Origin: Chthoniobacter sp.
GTDB lineage: Bacteria > Verrucomicrobiota > Verrucomicrobiia > Chthoniobacterales > Chthoniobacteraceae
Length of the DNA stretch: 45,034 nt
Reading direction: 5' to 3'
Assembly (NCBI GenBank): GCA_021414005.1
Contig: JAIOPH010000009.1
Coordinates: 1 to 45,034, forward strand
Numbering within the stretch: the stretch's first letter is position 1; each line of letters starts with the position of its first letter. Shown here piece by piece: positions 34,601 to 44,071 of this stretch. A program made the position numbers and the translations under genes. The notes under the pieces are model-generated. The model saw nothing but the letters and a program-made list of their open reading frames with translations. It did not search any database and was not told the origin of the DNA.

Positions 34601-37041
34601 ATGAGTTCCGGCTCCGGGAAGAAGCGGGCTCGTCGATCAGCCGCTATACCGTCCAATACTGGGATAGCGCGACCTCCAGTTGGGTGGGTTGTTTCAATGG
34701 TCGCACGATGGGTAGCAACTTCATCGCCCCGATCGTCAGCCGCACCACGACGAAGCTGCGGCTCCTCATCACCGCGACCACCGCTGGCACGCCCGGGATC
34801 GCCGAATTCGAGGCCTATTATGTGGCCCTCCCACCTCCACCTTCCACCACTTACTGGAGGGTTGGCGACGGAGTGTGGGACATCAATACCACGAACAACT
34901 GGAAAAATACCGGCGGCACGCCCGTCAACTATGTGGACGGCGACAGCGTAATCCTGGACGATACGGCCAGCGGCGGCCCCACCATTACCATCACGCTGAA
35001 CACGAACGTGTCTCCGACCAGCGTGACCGTGAACGCGACCAAGGATTACGTGATTACGGGCAGCGGCGGGATTGGTGGCTCCGGCATCCTGACCAAGACC
35101 AACAGCGGCACCCTGACCCTGTCCGGCACCACTACCTACTCCGGCGGAACACTGATCAACGGCGGCATCCTGAGTTTCGCGACGGCCGGCAGCCTGCCGA
35201 CCGGCGGTGTGATTTTCGGCGGTGGGACGCTGGAGTTCACCGGCAGCGGCGCCGCCGGCACCTACGACCTGAGCGCCTCCGGCGGTTCGAGCTATCTGGT
35301 CAATGTCATCAATGCGGCCGGCTCCCTGACCGTCACCCGTGCCAACGCCAACTATAACGGTATGATCAAGGGTGGCGCAGGGACTTTGATCCTCGCGAAT
35401 AACAACCAGGATTCCGGCGGTCTTCAGGTCGATGCCGGAACCGTCATCCTCAGCGGGACCAGCAGCAATCCGGTCAACTGGTCCACGACCAACACCATCA
35501 GCGATGTGAAAACCGGCGCGACCCTCAAGCTTGGCAACACTCAGGTCGGCCTGATCTTCTATGGCGGCGGCACCTTCCGCATGTCGGGCGGCACCTTTGA
35601 CTTGAACGGGCAGAACCCCACTGCCGACCTGAACCATAGCGCCCCAGTGATTGATGGCAGCGGCACCATCACCAGCAGCGCGGCCGGCACCACCGGCACC
35701 GCTCTTTTTAACCTGGGCACCAACAGCAAGACCTTCAGCGGCAACATCGTGGATGGTGCCAGTGCCGGAAAGGTGGCCATTACCCTGACCAGTGGCACTG
35801 GCACCTGGACGGTTTCCGGTAATAACACCTACAGCGGCGCAACGAAGGTCAGCAGCGGGATCCTGCAAGCCGGTTCGACGTCCGCTTTTTCGGCCAACTC
35901 AGCCTATACCGTCGCCAGTGGAAAGACGCTGGCCCTGAACGACTATAACAACGCGATCGGCTCGCTGACCGGGGCGGGCAACGTCACGTTCGGGGCCGCG
36001 ACGCTGCTGACCATTGGCAATGACAACACGAGTCCCGCGGCATTTACCGGCACGCTCTCCGGGGCCAGCGGCGGCCTAGCGAAAATTGGCAATGGGACCT
36101 TGACCCTCAGTGGCAACAACAGCTACGGCGGTACGACCACGGTTTCGGGCGGCCAGTTGCTCCTGACCAACACGACTGGCTCGGCAACCGGCACCGGCCC
36201 CATCGGGGTCTCCGTCGGCGGAACCCTCGGCGGCACCGGGTCGGCCACGGGCAACGTCACCGTCACCGGCGGTACGGTGAATCCCGGGCTGGCCCTCGGT
36301 ACGTTCGGCACACTGAGTCTCGGCGGTCTCACCTTCAATGGCGGAACCCTCATCGCCGACATCGCGAACGCCTCCACCTACGACCGTCTGGTCGTCAGTA
36401 ACACCGTGACCCTGGGTGCGAGCGTGGCCGCACTCAGCCTCTCCAGCGGCTATACCGCCGCCCTGACGGACAATTTTTTCCTCGTGAAAACCACGGACGA
36501 CAGTACCCCCGTCAGCGGGAATTTCGCCGGCCTTGCGGAAGGTCAGACCTTTGGACTGAACGCGCAGACCTACCGCATCACCTATAAGGCGGAAGCTGAC
36601 ACCAATGCTTTCACCGGAGGCAACGACATCGCCATCAAACTCGCCTGGACCTACGCGGCCTACCAGGCGGCGTATGGCGTCGGTGCGGCGGCGGCGGACG
36701 ACGACCGCGATGGCCTGAGCAACTTCCTGGAGTATGCCTTGAACACCAACCCAGTCGTTCGTACCCCCTCCCCCTTCGCCTACAGCGTCAATGGGTCCAA
36801 TCGGAACCAGCTCGTCTATACGCGCCCCGCCGCCGGCAATCTCAACCAACCGAGCCCGACTGTGACCTACAAAGGGGAGGTCTGCTCCGCTCTTAATACT
36901 ACGTGGAGCACCACCGGGGTCACGGAATCAGTCAGCAACAATGGGAATGGAACGGAAACCGTAACGATCACGGACAACGCCCCCAATGCGGATACGGCGA
37001 CGGCCGGAAAGCGGTTTATCCACTTGAAGGTGACCCAGTAA
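31651..37041 (+). CDS. Giant secreted protein: LamG, PATR, beta-helix and discoidin domains
   Basis: 1,796 residues. Signal peptide 1-26 (LLAGLCAILLTAPATDA). Domains in order: LamG-like lectin fold (27-230, ALVGYWNFNEGSGTTANDST); passenger-associated PATR repeats (about 240-540); right-handed beta-helix of the pectate-lyase type (about 544-930, TYYVSQSAGNDANTGLTSAA); F5/8 type C (discoidin) domain (932-1056, GFEAAKGNDGNVSSIWRPAS); a second block of PATR repeats (1060-1600, e.g. TLTLSGNNSYGGTTTVSGGQ); and a C-terminal DDDRDGLSNFLEYALN segment (about 1683), frequent at the ends of verrucomicrobial secreted proteins. No outer-membrane beta-barrel and no PEP-CTERM tail, so the export or anchoring route is unclear. 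Probably a cell-surface or matrix polysaccharide-binding or -degrading protein. The frame extends upstream to 31504, but the ATG at 31651 precedes the signal peptide directly. Confidence 0.85.
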   Translation: MPLGPTTSRLLAGLCAILLTAPATDAALVGYWNFNEGSGTTANDSTANHNNGTLESIGGGVPAWVAGHTGVGTDKALTFNQGVVRVPDAASLHLTTTFTLAAWTIESNSNYGHLFVAGETSTTRNWLWQTANNHTDSSWFYSDGNSGLRKKLNYLPTQGPAWHHLALTYDGANLRIYQDAVLKTTTAMTSAMAAWGTLRLGGSTVSGSGYVGTLDDMVIFNTVENVTAIMSGTHPEMLSWNGGGTPNGSAQLVWSDAANWGGVTMSAGLTLTFAASGASGAATNYNDFANSTQFGRITFNAGSAAFTLNGNTVNLTGDVINNSASTQTIGNPLTLDGGTRTFNAAAGDLVLGSGIAQAAAQTNGVVKSGSFALKLNGTSSYGGATTVTAGTLLLNTATLGNTATTVAGASSALAGSGSVGGAVAVSASGHLAPGVNTTITGTLACNNGLTLNTANLDIKAAAPGTNDSISVTGNLVLTGNTQINLTQQLAGFGLGDYVILTYSGTLTGSVSQILPPPQDASYSYSIQAAGNQIKLHVAPSSALTYYVSQSAGNDANTGLTSAAPWQTLARASTVTLNAGDSILLKSGDTWNEELQPKGSGTAGSPIYIGSYGAGNKPLIDRLDYTQDRNGIHLINQAGYKIVGLEFTRCMSGIYAEYAVGSPNRNYLWIEDCYFHDSLKYQHYENYPTSKIGLGISLFSHETANNIVLSDITVKNCTFRRLASGIWTNSPDNFNYYTDNIWNFGNLNVLGCLFEEGYQWQLGLRGISGGQIANCVTHDIGRGFAAFNGVAGAMMYRLKNFTFTDSEWGFVSRNGGASGDGEAFDLEGNNANMTFTRCLFHDTDGPCFMLFKGSNASPSNTDILFTDCVWNGKAALSNLGREEIFNASPGTATATFASSIFYLSSGVVRCNNNTGMTFTNCLSRNLSDAGTGTNVALATTSSASSQQVGFEAAKGNDGNVSSIWRPASAANEWLELDFAGPTLVNEFRLREEAGSSISRYTVQYWDSATSSWVGCFNGRTMGSNFIAPIVSRTTTKLRLLITATTAGTPGIAEFEAYYVALPPPPSTTYWRVGDGVWDINTTNNWKNTGGTPVNYVDGDSVILDDTASGGPTITITLNTNVSPTSVTVNATKDYVITGSGGIGGSGILTKTNSGTLTLSGTTTYSGGTLINGGILSFATAGSLPTGGVIFGGGTLEFTGSGAAGTYDLSASGGSSYLVNVINAAGSLTVTRANANYNGMIKGGAGTLILANNNQDSGGLQVDAGTVILSGTSSNPVNWSTTNTISDVKTGATLKLGNTQVGLIFYGGGTFRMSGGTFDLNGQNPTADLNHSAPVIDGSGTITSSAAGTTGTALFNLGTNSKTFSGNIVDGASAGKVAITLTSGTGTWTVSGNNTYSGATKVSSGILQAGSTSAFSANSAYTVASGKTLALNDYNNAIGSLTGAGNVTFGAATLLTIGNDNTSPAAFTGTLSGASGGLAKIGNGTLTLSGNNSYGGTTTVSGGQLLLTNTTGSATGTGPIGVSVGGTLGGTGSATGNVTVTGGTVNPGLALGTFGTLSLGGLTFNGGTLIADIANASTYDRLVVSNTVTLGASVAALSLSSGYTAALTDNFFLVKTTDDSTPVSGNFAGLAEGQTFGLNAQTYRITYKAEADTNAFTGGNDIAIKLAWTYAAYQAAYGVGAAAADDDRDGLSNFLEYALNTNPVVRTPSPFAYSVNGSNRNQLVYTRPAAGNLNQPSPTVTYKGEVCSALNTTWSTTGVTESVSNNGNGTETVTITDNAPNADTATAGKRFIHLKVTQ

Positions 37042-37139
37042 AATACTTGCCGGTGCGGAAGGGGTGAGCGGCGGGGTGGCAAAGCCCGCGCGGTGGGTGG
37101 GCCAAACCCCATCATCCTGAGGGATCGAACATGCGCCCG

Positions 37140-37156
37140 CTGAGAACTCCTCTCAG
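37140..37156. repeat. Small hairpin repeat
   Basis: CTGAGA-ACTCC-TCTCAG, a 6-bp stem. The surrounding words (ATCATCCTGAGGGATCGAAC and TCAGGGTGACGGTGG) resemble a class of short intergenic repeats seen in many environmental bacteria. It could act as a weak transcription stop for the PATR gene. Confidence 0.35.
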
Positions 37157-37458
37157 GGTGACGGTGGTTCTTTCCCGCCACCTTCCGGCCACACCAGCGC
37201 GGCCATGCGCCGGCTTCCTCGAGGTCGCTGCACTCCGCCCGTTCTGGCGTCGCCGGGGAGGATGGGTTTTCGTCCCAGCTCAGACTGGCGGTAGTCGGAG
37301 CAGGCGAAGACGTGCAGCTGGCGGAGGGGGAGGCCGCGGCGGGTGATGTCGATGCGGGCGATCATTTCCCAGCGGGCGACCTCCCGCAGGAGGGTCGAGT
37401 CGGGTTTGCCTTCCGGGCGGTCGGTGATGTAGAAAGTGATGCCATTCAATTTCCTCAA
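37153..37458 (-). CDS. Hypothetical small protein next to tRNA-Thr (weak)
   Basis: About 101 codons from a TTG, with no ATG. The first 60 residues (ITFYITDRPEGKPDSTLLRE, WEMIARIDITRRGLPLRQLH) look protein-like; the rest is low-complexity Arg/Gly/Pro. It lies just downstream of tRNA-Thr on the same strand, a position typical for integrated-element debris. I do not recognise a family, and it may be a decayed fragment or chance. Confidence 0.3.
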   Translation of the reverse strand: MRKLNGITFYITDRPEGKPDSTLLREVARWEMIARIDITRRGLPLRQLHVFACSDYRQSELGRKPILPGDARTGGVQRPRGSRRMAALVWPEGGGKEPPSP

Positions 37459-37494
37459 AGCGCCTTATGCTTTATAAGTCCCTCTGGCTGAGGG

Positions 37495-37567
37495 AGCCGG
37501 CAATCGGATTCGAACCGATGACCTGCTGATTACAAATCAGCTGCTCTACCAACTGAGCTATGCCGGC
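37495..37567 (-). tRNA. tRNA-Thr (anticodon TGT)
   Basis: 73 nt on the minus strand with a full cloverleaf. The acceptor stem is GCCGGCA/TGCCGGC with discriminator T. D-arm TAGCTCAGTTGGTAGAGCA, anticodon stem CTGAT/ATCAG around loop TTTGTAA (anticodon TGT, reads ACA), and T-arm ATCGGTTCGAATCCGAT. CCA is not encoded. Confidence 0.97.
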
Positions 37568-37753
37568 GTGGTGTGCGTTGCGGGGCAGGGGATTGCCTCC
37601 GCCGGGCGTGGGCGACAGTATGCGCGGACGGTGGAAATTGGCAAAAGGAGATTTGGAATTGGTACGGTCGGGATAATTGGGTGGCACGGCAGAATGTCGC
37701 CGAAGGCGCGAAATCACTTTGCATTGCGGGCGGCACCAAGGATTGCTGTGAGC

Positions 37754-38299
37754 ATGCCTGCCAAGCTCACATCAGCCATGTTTCTCGACCGCGATGGAAC
37801 GCTCATGGAGGAGGCGGACTACTGTTCCGACCCGGCGAAGGTACGGCTCATTCCCGGGGTGACGGAGGCGCTGGGCGCTTTGAAAAAGGCGGGGTTCCGG
37901 CTGGTCATCATCACGAATCAGAGCGGCATCGGGCGCGGTTATTATTCGATGGCGGATTACGAGGCGGTGCAAAAGCGGTTGCTGGAGCTGCTGGGGGAGG
38001 GGGTCATCGACGCCACGTATTTTTGCCCGGAAGCGCCGGAGGCGAATTCGCCGCGGCGCAAGCCTTCACCGGCGATGGTCTTCGAGGCGGCGCGTGATCT
38101 CGGGCTCGATCTTGCGCGGTCGTGGTTCATTGGCGACAAGGCCATTGATGTGCAGTGCGGACATGCGGCAGGAACGCGCGCGATTCTTGTGCGCACGGGA
38201 CACGGGCACGCCGAGGACGCGGGGCGCGCGGAGTTTGTGGCGAAAGATTTTGCCAGCGCGGCGGCGTTTATTTTAAGACCTGCGGATGCCAGCCCCTAA
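37754..38299 (+). CDS. gmhB: HAD phosphatase, GmhB-like (heptose bisphosphate phosphatase)
   Basis: 181-residue HAD-IIIA hydrolase, likely removing the C7 phosphate of D-glycero-D-manno-heptose 1,7-bisphosphate for lipopolysaccharide core. Motif I FLDRDGTL with nucleophile and acid Asp at 12 and 14, motif II IITNQSGIGRGYY, Lys in RRKPSP, and motif III WFIGDKAIDVQCG. GmhB normally has a zinc loop with three Cys and one His; here only one Cys (TYFCPEAP) remains, so zinc binding is probably lost. The next gene kdsB overlaps by 14 bp, supporting a role in LPS sugars. Start ATG 37754 was chosen; an ATG at 37694 is in frame but precedes unconserved sequence. A related histidinol- or sugar-phosphatase is possible. 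Confidence 0.8.
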   Translation: MPAKLTSAMFLDRDGTLMEEADYCSDPAKVRLIPGVTEALGALKKAGFRLVIITNQSGIGRGYYSMADYEAVQKRLLELLGEGVIDATYFCPEAPEANSPRRKPSPAMVFEAARDLGLDLARSWFIGDKAIDVQCGHAAGTRAILVRTGHGHAEDAGRAEFVAKDFASAAAFILRPADASP

Positions 38300-39026
38300 A
38301 GTCGCCGTCGTCATCCCCGCCCGCCACGGCTCAACGCGCTTTCCCGGGAAGCCGCTTTTCCCCATCGCGGGCAAGCCCCTCATCCAGCACGTCTGGGAGC
38401 GCTGTGGAAAAGCGCGTGGCATCACCGCCGTCATCGTGGCCACCGACGACATGCGTGTCGCCGAGGCGGCGTTCGACTTCGGCGCGGAAGTTTCCATGAC
38501 TTCGCCGAAGCACCGCAGCGGCACCGATCGTTGCGCGGAAGTCGCAAAGCGGCTGCGCGGCTACTCGCACATCATCAACGTTCAGGGCGACGAGCCACTC
38601 ATTGAGCCCGCGCTCGTCACGCGTCTGGCGAAGACGCTGACCGAAAACCCGGCGCTGGACATGATCACCGCAGCCAACGCCTTTGGCGCCGACGAGGTCG
38701 TGGCGAATCCCAATTCCGTCAAAGTCGTGCTTAACCGGGAGTCCGACGCGCTCTATTTCTCGCGTAGCGCGATTCCATTTGTGCGCGGCGACGGTGTGCG
38801 GCCCGTCTTTTACCGGCACCAAGGCATCTACGGCTACTCGTTGAAATTCCTTCTGCAATTCGTGCGGTGGAAGCCCGGCGTGCTCGAACAATGCGAGCAA
38901 CTCGAACAACTCCGCGCACTCGAAAACGGCGCGCGCATCCGCGTGGTCATCACGAAAAGCACCGGTCTTGGCGTGGACGCGCCGGAGGATGTCGCCGCCG
39001 TCGAACGCCGGCTCGCGCGCCGCTGA
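38286..39026 (+). CDS. kdsB: 3-deoxy-manno-octulosonate cytidylyltransferase (CMP-Kdo synthetase)
   Basis: 246 residues, the usual length. Activates Kdo with CTP, giving CMP-Kdo for lipid A-core assembly in the cytosol. N-terminal nucleotide-binding signature VVIPARHGSTRFPGKPLFPI, then TDDMRVAEAA, PKHRSGTDRCAEVA, INVQGDEPLIEP (metal-binding Asp) and the C-terminal half with YFSRSAIPFVR, RHQGIYGYSLKFL and LEQLRALENGARI. Its start lies inside the end of gmhB (14-bp overlap), implying coupling. The CTP it uses comes from the product of the next gene, pyrG. Confidence 0.96.
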   Translation: MPAPKVAVVIPARHGSTRFPGKPLFPIAGKPLIQHVWERCGKARGITAVIVATDDMRVAEAAFDFGAEVSMTSPKHRSGTDRCAEVAKRLRGYSHIINVQGDEPLIEPALVTRLAKTLTENPALDMITAANAFGADEVVANPNSVKVVLNRESDALYFSRSAIPFVRGDGVRPVFYRHQGIYGYSLKFLLQFVRWKPGVLEQCEQLEQLRALENGARIRVVITKSTGLGVDAPEDVAAVERRLARR

Positions 39027-39119
39027 GATTCGACAAATGCCGAGAATTTACAGTATGTCCCGCACTGCCCTGCTCCCGCTTTTGCCAACAAGCCTTTCAC
39101 CCCGTTAATTCTCCGCGCC

Positions 39120-40736
39120 ATGCCTTTGCAAAAAATGAAATTCATCTTCGTCACCGGCGGAGTCGTCAGTTCGCTGGGCAAAGGGCTGGCCGCAGCCTCG
39201 CTCGGGACGCTGCTGGAGCATCGTGGCCTCAAGGTCTTGATGCAAAAATTCGACCCGTATCTCAACGTCGATCCCGGCACCATGAGCCCGTATCAGCACG
39301 GCGAAGTCTATGTGCTCGACGACGGTGCCGAGACCGATCTCGACCTCGGTCATTACGAGCGCTTCACGCACAGCGTGCTGACTCGCGCGAACAACACTAC
39401 CAGCGGGCAGGTTTACCAGACGGTGCTCGATAACGAGCGTCGTGGCGTCTATCTCGGCAAGACCGTGCAGGTCATCCCGCACGTGACCGACCAGATCAAA
39501 GAACGCCTGCGCCGGCTCAGCAAAGACCAGCCGTGCGACATCGTCATCACCGAGATCGGCGGGACCACCGGCGATATCGAGGGGCTGCCTTTTCTCGAAG
39601 CCATCCGCCAGTTCATCCAGGAAGTCGGTCCGGGCAATGCCATCGTCATGCATGTGACTCTCGTGCCTTACATTAAGGCCGCGAAGGAACTGAAGACCAA
39701 GCCCTCCCAGCAATCCATCGCCAAGCTCCGCGAGATCGGTCTTCATCCGCAGGTGCTCATCTGCCGCACCGAGCATCCACTCGGCGAGGACGTGCGCCAC
39801 AAGCTCTCCGTCTTTTGCAACGTCCCGCTCGAGGCGGTGGTCGAGGCGCGCGACGTAGCCCACACCATCTACGAAATGCCGCTCATGCTGCAAAAGGAGC
39901 GGCTCGACGACACCGTGCTGCGCCAGCTTCACCTCACCGCTCCGCCGGCGGACATGACGGATTGGATCAAATTCGTCGCCCGCATCATCAAGCCCAAAAA
40001 GCGCGTGCAGATCGCCGTCGTCGGCAAATACATCGAGCTACAGGACGCCTATAAATCCATCTACGAGGCGCTCACCCACGCCGCCGCCAGCGTGGATTGC
40101 GGTATCGACCTCGTGCCCGTGGACGCCGAGGAAATGGAGGAAAAGCACGCCTCCAAATTGTTGCACGAAGTAGCCGGCATCCTTGTCCCGGGAGGCTTTG
40201 GGGACCGCGGCATCGAGGGCAAAGTCCGCGCCGCGCAGTACGCTCGCGAGCAGGGCATTCCCTTTCTGGGGCTCTGCCTCGGCATGCAGATCGCCACCAT
40301 TGAATTCGCCCGCAACGTCTGCGGCCTCGCTGCGGCCAACAGCACGGAGTTTGATCCGCAGTGCGTGGACCCCGTCATCGACCTGCTCGAAGAACAAAAG
40401 GACGTGACCGACAAAGGCGCGTCCATGCGGCTCGGCTCTTGGGTTACGAAAATCGCCGACGGCACCAAAGCGCGCGCCGTTTACGGCCAGGGCGAAATCC
40501 GCGAACGCCACCGGCACCGCTACGAGTTCAACATGAAGTATCGCGCGCAAATGGAAGCAGCCGGGTTCGTGATCAGCGGCACCTCGCCCGACGGCACGCT
40601 GGTGGAGATCATCGAACTCCGCGACCACCCGTTCTACCTCGCCTGCCAGTATCACCCCGAATTTCAGTCCAAGCCCACCGCCCCGCACCCGCTCTTCCGG
40701 GGGTTCGTCACCGCGTGCCTCGGCCACGCCGGTTAA
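39120..40736 (+). CDS. pyrG: CTP synthase
   Basis: 538 residues, full length. Converts UTP, ATP and glutamine to CTP. The N-terminal synthase domain carries [20 protein letters not shown] (P-loop-like ATP site), [20 protein letters not shown] and [20 protein letters not shown]. The C-terminal class I glutamine amidotransferase domain has the oxyanion region [10 protein letters not shown], nucleophile elbow LGLCLGMQ (Cys) and the His-Glu pair in [12 protein letters not shown]. Lies 93 bp after kdsB on the same strand. The kdsB-pyrG order is also known from Chlamydia. Confidence 0.97.
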   Translation: MPLQKMKFIFVTGGVVSSLGKGLAAASLGTLLEHRGLKVLMQKFDPYLNVDPGTMSPYQHGEVYVLDDGAETDLDLGHYERFTHSVLTRANNTTSGQVYQTVLDNERRGVYLGKTVQVIPHVTDQIKERLRRLSKDQPCDIVITEIGGTTGDIEGLPFLEAIRQFIQEVGPGNAIVMHVTLVPYIKAAKELKTKPSQQSIAKLREIGLHPQVLICRTEHPLGEDVRHKLSVFCNVPLEAVVEARDVAHTIYEMPLMLQKERLDDTVLRQLHLTAPPADMTDWIKFVARIIKPKKRVQIAVVGKYIELQDAYKSIYEALTHAAASVDCGIDLVPVDAEEMEEKHASKLLHEVAGILVPGGFGDRGIEGKVRAAQYAREQGIPFLGLCLGMQIATIEFARNVCGLAAANSTEFDPQCVDPVIDLLEEQKDVTDKGASMRLGSWVTKIADGTKARAVYGQGEIRERHRHRYEFNMKYRAQMEAAGFVISGTSPDGTLVEIIELRDHPFYLACQYHPEFQSKPTAPHPLFRGFVTACLGHAG

Positions 40737-40738
40737 TC

Positions 40739-40762
40739 TACGCGCGCGGCCTGCGGGCCTTT
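40739..40762. terminator. Possible terminator between convergent pyrG and fabH
   Basis: In the 27-bp gap, GGCC-TGCG-GGCC followed by TTTTCT can form a short hairpin with a T-run for pyrG transcripts. The stem is only 4 bp, so this is weak. Confidence 0.3.
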
Positions 40763-40763
40763 T

Positions 40764-41783
40764 CTACCACTGGATGACGCTGCTCGCCCAGGTGAGCCCG
40801 CCGCCGAAGACGATGAGGAGCACGTAGTCGCCGACTTGCATGCGGCCGGTGCGGTTGGCTTCGTCGAGGGCGATGGCCACGGCGGCGGCGCTGGTGTTAC
40901 CGTAGCGGTCGAGGTTGATGACGAAGCGCTCCATCGGCAAATCCATGCGCGAGGCGATGGCTTCGATGATGCGGAGATTGGCTTGGTGCGGGATGATGCA
41001 GGCGAGGTCGGTGGACTTGAGGTTGGCGTCGGCGAGCGCGCGGTTGGCGGCGTCGAGCATGGAGGTGATGGCGTGCTTGTAGGTCTCCTTGCCGTTCATC
41101 TTGATGGTGTTGAGCCGCTGGTCGGCGTTGTCCTTGGTCACCGGGGAGCGCGACGCGCCGCCGGGGATTTGCAGGATGTCGGCGAGTTCGCCGTTGCTGC
41201 CCATGAAGGTGGAAATAACGCCGTGCCCGCCGCTGCGGTGCTGGAGGATGGCTGCGCCCGCGCCGTCGCCAAAAAGCACGCAGGTATTGCGATCCGTCCA
41301 GTCCACGATGCTGGAGAGCTTCTCAGCGCCGATGACGAGGATGGTGTCGTAGGTGTGCGAGGTGATGAACTGCTGGGCGATTTCGATGGCGTAGAGGAAG
41401 CCGGAACAGGCGGCGCTCACGTCGAAACAGGCGGCTTTTTTCGCGCCGATCTTGGTCTGCACAAAGCACGCGGTGCTGGGGAAAAACATGTCGGGCGTGA
41501 CGGTGGCGACGAGGATAAGGTCGATCTCGTCGGCGGTGATGCCGGCGTTGTCCATGGCGGCGAGCGCGGCCTTGGCGGCGAGGTCGCTGGTGTTTTCGCC
41601 CTCGGCGGCGATGCGGCGTTCCTTGATGCCCGTGCGCGTGGTAATCCACTCGTCGCTGGTCTCGACGAGCTTTTCGAGGTCGGCATTGCTCAGCACTTTT
41701 TCCGGCACGTAGCTGCCGGTGCCGATGATGGAAACGGTGCGTTTGGGCTGGTTATCGCGCGGGCTGGGAGTGGGCGGAGTCAT
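40764..41783 (-). CDS. fabH: Beta-ketoacyl-ACP synthase III
   Basis: 339 residues. Starts fatty-acid synthesis by condensing acetyl-CoA with malonyl-ACP in the cytosol. The catalytic triad is visible: Cys in [16 protein letters not shown], His in [13 protein letters not shown] and Asn in [16 protein letters not shown]. Also the N-terminal [13 protein letters not shown] and [15 protein letters not shown], and the C-terminal [13 protein letters not shown]. Convergent with pyrG (27 bp) and divergent from pgk (125 bp between starts). The other fab genes are not in the window. A hydrophilic Pro-rich lead of about 14 residues precedes the conserved start and may be shorter in reality. Confidence 0.96.
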   Translation of the reverse strand: MTPPTPSPRDNQPKRTVSIIGTGSYVPEKVLSNADLEKLVETSDEWITTRTGIKERRIAAEGENTSDLAAKAALAAMDNAGITADEIDLILVATVTPDMFFPSTACFVQTKIGAKKAACFDVSAACSGFLYAIEIAQQFITSHTYDTILVIGAEKLSSIVDWTDRNTCVLFGDGAGAAILQHRSGGHGVISTFMGSNGELADILQIPGGASRSPVTKDNADQRLNTIKMNGKETYKHAITSMLDAANRALADANLKSTDLACIIPHQANLRIIEAIASRMDLPMERFVINLDRYGNTSAAAVAIALDEANRTGRMQVGDYVLLIVFGGGLTWASSVIQW

Positions 41784-41908
41784 GGAAAATGTGGCGGACA
41801 GATGACACCGCGCGTGCGCCCGGAAGCAAGCGCCAATGCGTAAGTGCTTGCCAAGCGCCCTTCACCCGCGCTTCATCTGCCGCTCACTTTTTTCCGAACC
41901 TACCGATC
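41784..41908. promoter_or_regulatory. Divergent promoter region, fabH / pgk
   Basis: 125 bp separating two outward-facing starts, so promoters for both should lie here. I cannot assign specific boxes. The frame of pgk is open through this region but has no conserved sequence. Confidence 0.4.
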
Positions 41909-43153
41909 ATGCCCAAGCTCTCCCTTCGCGATGTCAATGTCTCCGGCCAGCGCGTCTTTGTGCGCGTGGATTTCAACGTGCCGCAGGACAAAACGACCGG
42001 CGCGATTACCAACACCGCGCGCATCGCCGCGGCGCTCCCGACGATCCGTTTCATTTTGGAAAACGGCGGATCGGTGGTGCTGGCCAGCCATCTCGGGCGG
42101 CCCGACGGCCAGCGCGTGGACCGGCTCAGCCTCGCGCCGGTGGCGGAGAAGCTCGGGGAGTTGCTCGGCCAGCCCGTGCAGTTCCTGCGCGACTGCGTGG
42201 GCGCGGAGGTGGAGGCCGCGTGCGCCGGGCTCCAGCCGGGCGGCGTGATCCTGCTGGAAAACCTGCGCTTTCACATCGAGGAGGAGGGCAAGGTGAAGCG
42301 CGAGGACGGCACGAAGGAATCCGCCGATCCGGCGAAGGTCGCGGCCTTTCGCGCCAGCCTCACCAAGCTCGGCGATGTGTATGTCAATGACGCGTTCGGC
42401 ACGGCGCATCGCGCGCACTCCTCGGTCGTGGGCGTGGACCTGCCGATCAAGGCCGCGGGCTTTCTCATGCAAAAGGAACTCGAAGCCTTTGCCGCGGTGC
42501 TCGACAACCCCGCGCGTCCGCTCCTCGCCATTCTCGGCGGCGCGAAAATCGCGGACAAAATCCCGCTCATCAACAATCTCCTCGACAAGGCCAACGAGAT
42601 CATCATCGGCGGCGGCATGGCCTTCACTTTCAAAAAAGTCCTCGAAGGCATGGAGATCGGGAACAGCCTGTTCGACGCGAAGGGCGCGGAGATCGCGCAG
42701 GAGCTTTTCGCCAGGGCTGCGGCCAAGGGCGTAAAGATTCATCTGCCGGTGGATTTCATCTGCGCCGACAAGTTTGCACCCGACGCCCGGACCCAGCCCG
42801 CGACGGACCAGCAGGGGATTCCCGCCGGCTGGGAGGGGCTCGACTGCGGACCCGCGAGCCGCGCGGTCTTCGCCGAGGTCATTGCGCGCGCGAAAACCAT
42901 CGTCTGGAATGGTCCGCCCGGCGTCTTCGAGTTCGACGCCTTTTGCGGCGGCACGAAAGCCATGGCCGAGGCCATCGCGGCCGCGACCGCGGGCGGCGCG
43001 ATTAGCGTCGTGGGCGGCGGCGACACCGCCACGGCGGCGAAAAAATTCGGCGTCATCGACAAAGTCACCCATGCCTCCACCGGCGGCGGCGCGTCTCTCG
43101 AACTCCTCGAAGGCAAAGACCTGCCCGGCGTCACAGCCCTCAACGACCAGTAA
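41909..43153 (+). CDS. pgk: Phosphoglycerate kinase
   Basis: 414 residues. Interconverts 1,3-bisphosphoglycerate and 3-phosphoglycerate with ATP formation in glycolysis. The N-terminal signature [22 protein letters not shown] (substrate Arg and His), [29 protein letters not shown], then [29 protein letters not shown] and the ATP-binding [15 protein letters not shown] and [16 protein letters not shown]. Start ATG 41909 was chosen where homology begins ([16 protein letters not shown]). tpiA follows after 15 bp, forming a two-gene glycolytic operon. Confidence 0.97.
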   Translation: MPKLSLRDVNVSGQRVFVRVDFNVPQDKTTGAITNTARIAAALPTIRFILENGGSVVLASHLGRPDGQRVDRLSLAPVAEKLGELLGQPVQFLRDCVGAEVEAACAGLQPGGVILLENLRFHIEEEGKVKREDGTKESADPAKVAAFRASLTKLGDVYVNDAFGTAHRAHSSVVGVDLPIKAAGFLMQKELEAFAAVLDNPARPLLAILGGAKIADKIPLINNLLDKANEIIIGGGMAFTFKKVLEGMEIGNSLFDAKGAEIAQELFARAAAKGVKIHLPVDFICADKFAPDARTQPATDQQGIPAGWEGLDCGPASRAVFAEVIARAKTIVWNGPPGVFEFDAFCGGTKAMAEAIAAATAGGAISVVGGGDTATAAKKFGVIDKVTHASTGGGASLELLEGKDLPGVTALNDQ

Positions 43154-43168
43154 CCAAGCCTCACCGCC

Positions 43169-43933
<765 letters not shown>

Positions 43934-44071
43934 CGATGCGGTGAAAGTGGTGGAGCACGCGGAGGGTCTCGCGCCCCGCCGAAGCTTCTCGCTCAGAATA
44001 CCCGTCGGGCAGGGGAGTTGACGGGCAAAAGACCCAAGCATTTTCTTCGATCTCGGACTATCCCTCCACGC
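43934..44071. other. Intergenic gap tpiA / cytochrome c-WD40 gene
   Basis: 138 bp with no gene, no clear terminator and no copy of the dispersed 75-bp element. Confidence 0.5.

Larger units (their letters stand above)
37042..37494. other. Intergenic region downstream of the PATR gene
   Basis: Holds a small hairpin repeat (CTGAGA-ACTCC-TCTCAG at 37140-37156) flanked by an outer CCTGAG/CTCAGG pair, and a weak minus-strand reading frame (37153-37458). No clear terminator for the PATR gene is visible. Confidence 0.5.

Noticed and set aside
34477..35868. Minus-strand open frame (463 codons) opposite the second PATR block
   Set aside because: Antisense reading of Gly/Ser/Thr repeats; repetitive Gly/Ala composition only.
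35040..36340. Tandem DNA repeat or CRISPR array in the PATR gene
   Set aside because: The periodicity is at protein level (strand repeats with varied DNA); there are no identical repeats with unique spacers.
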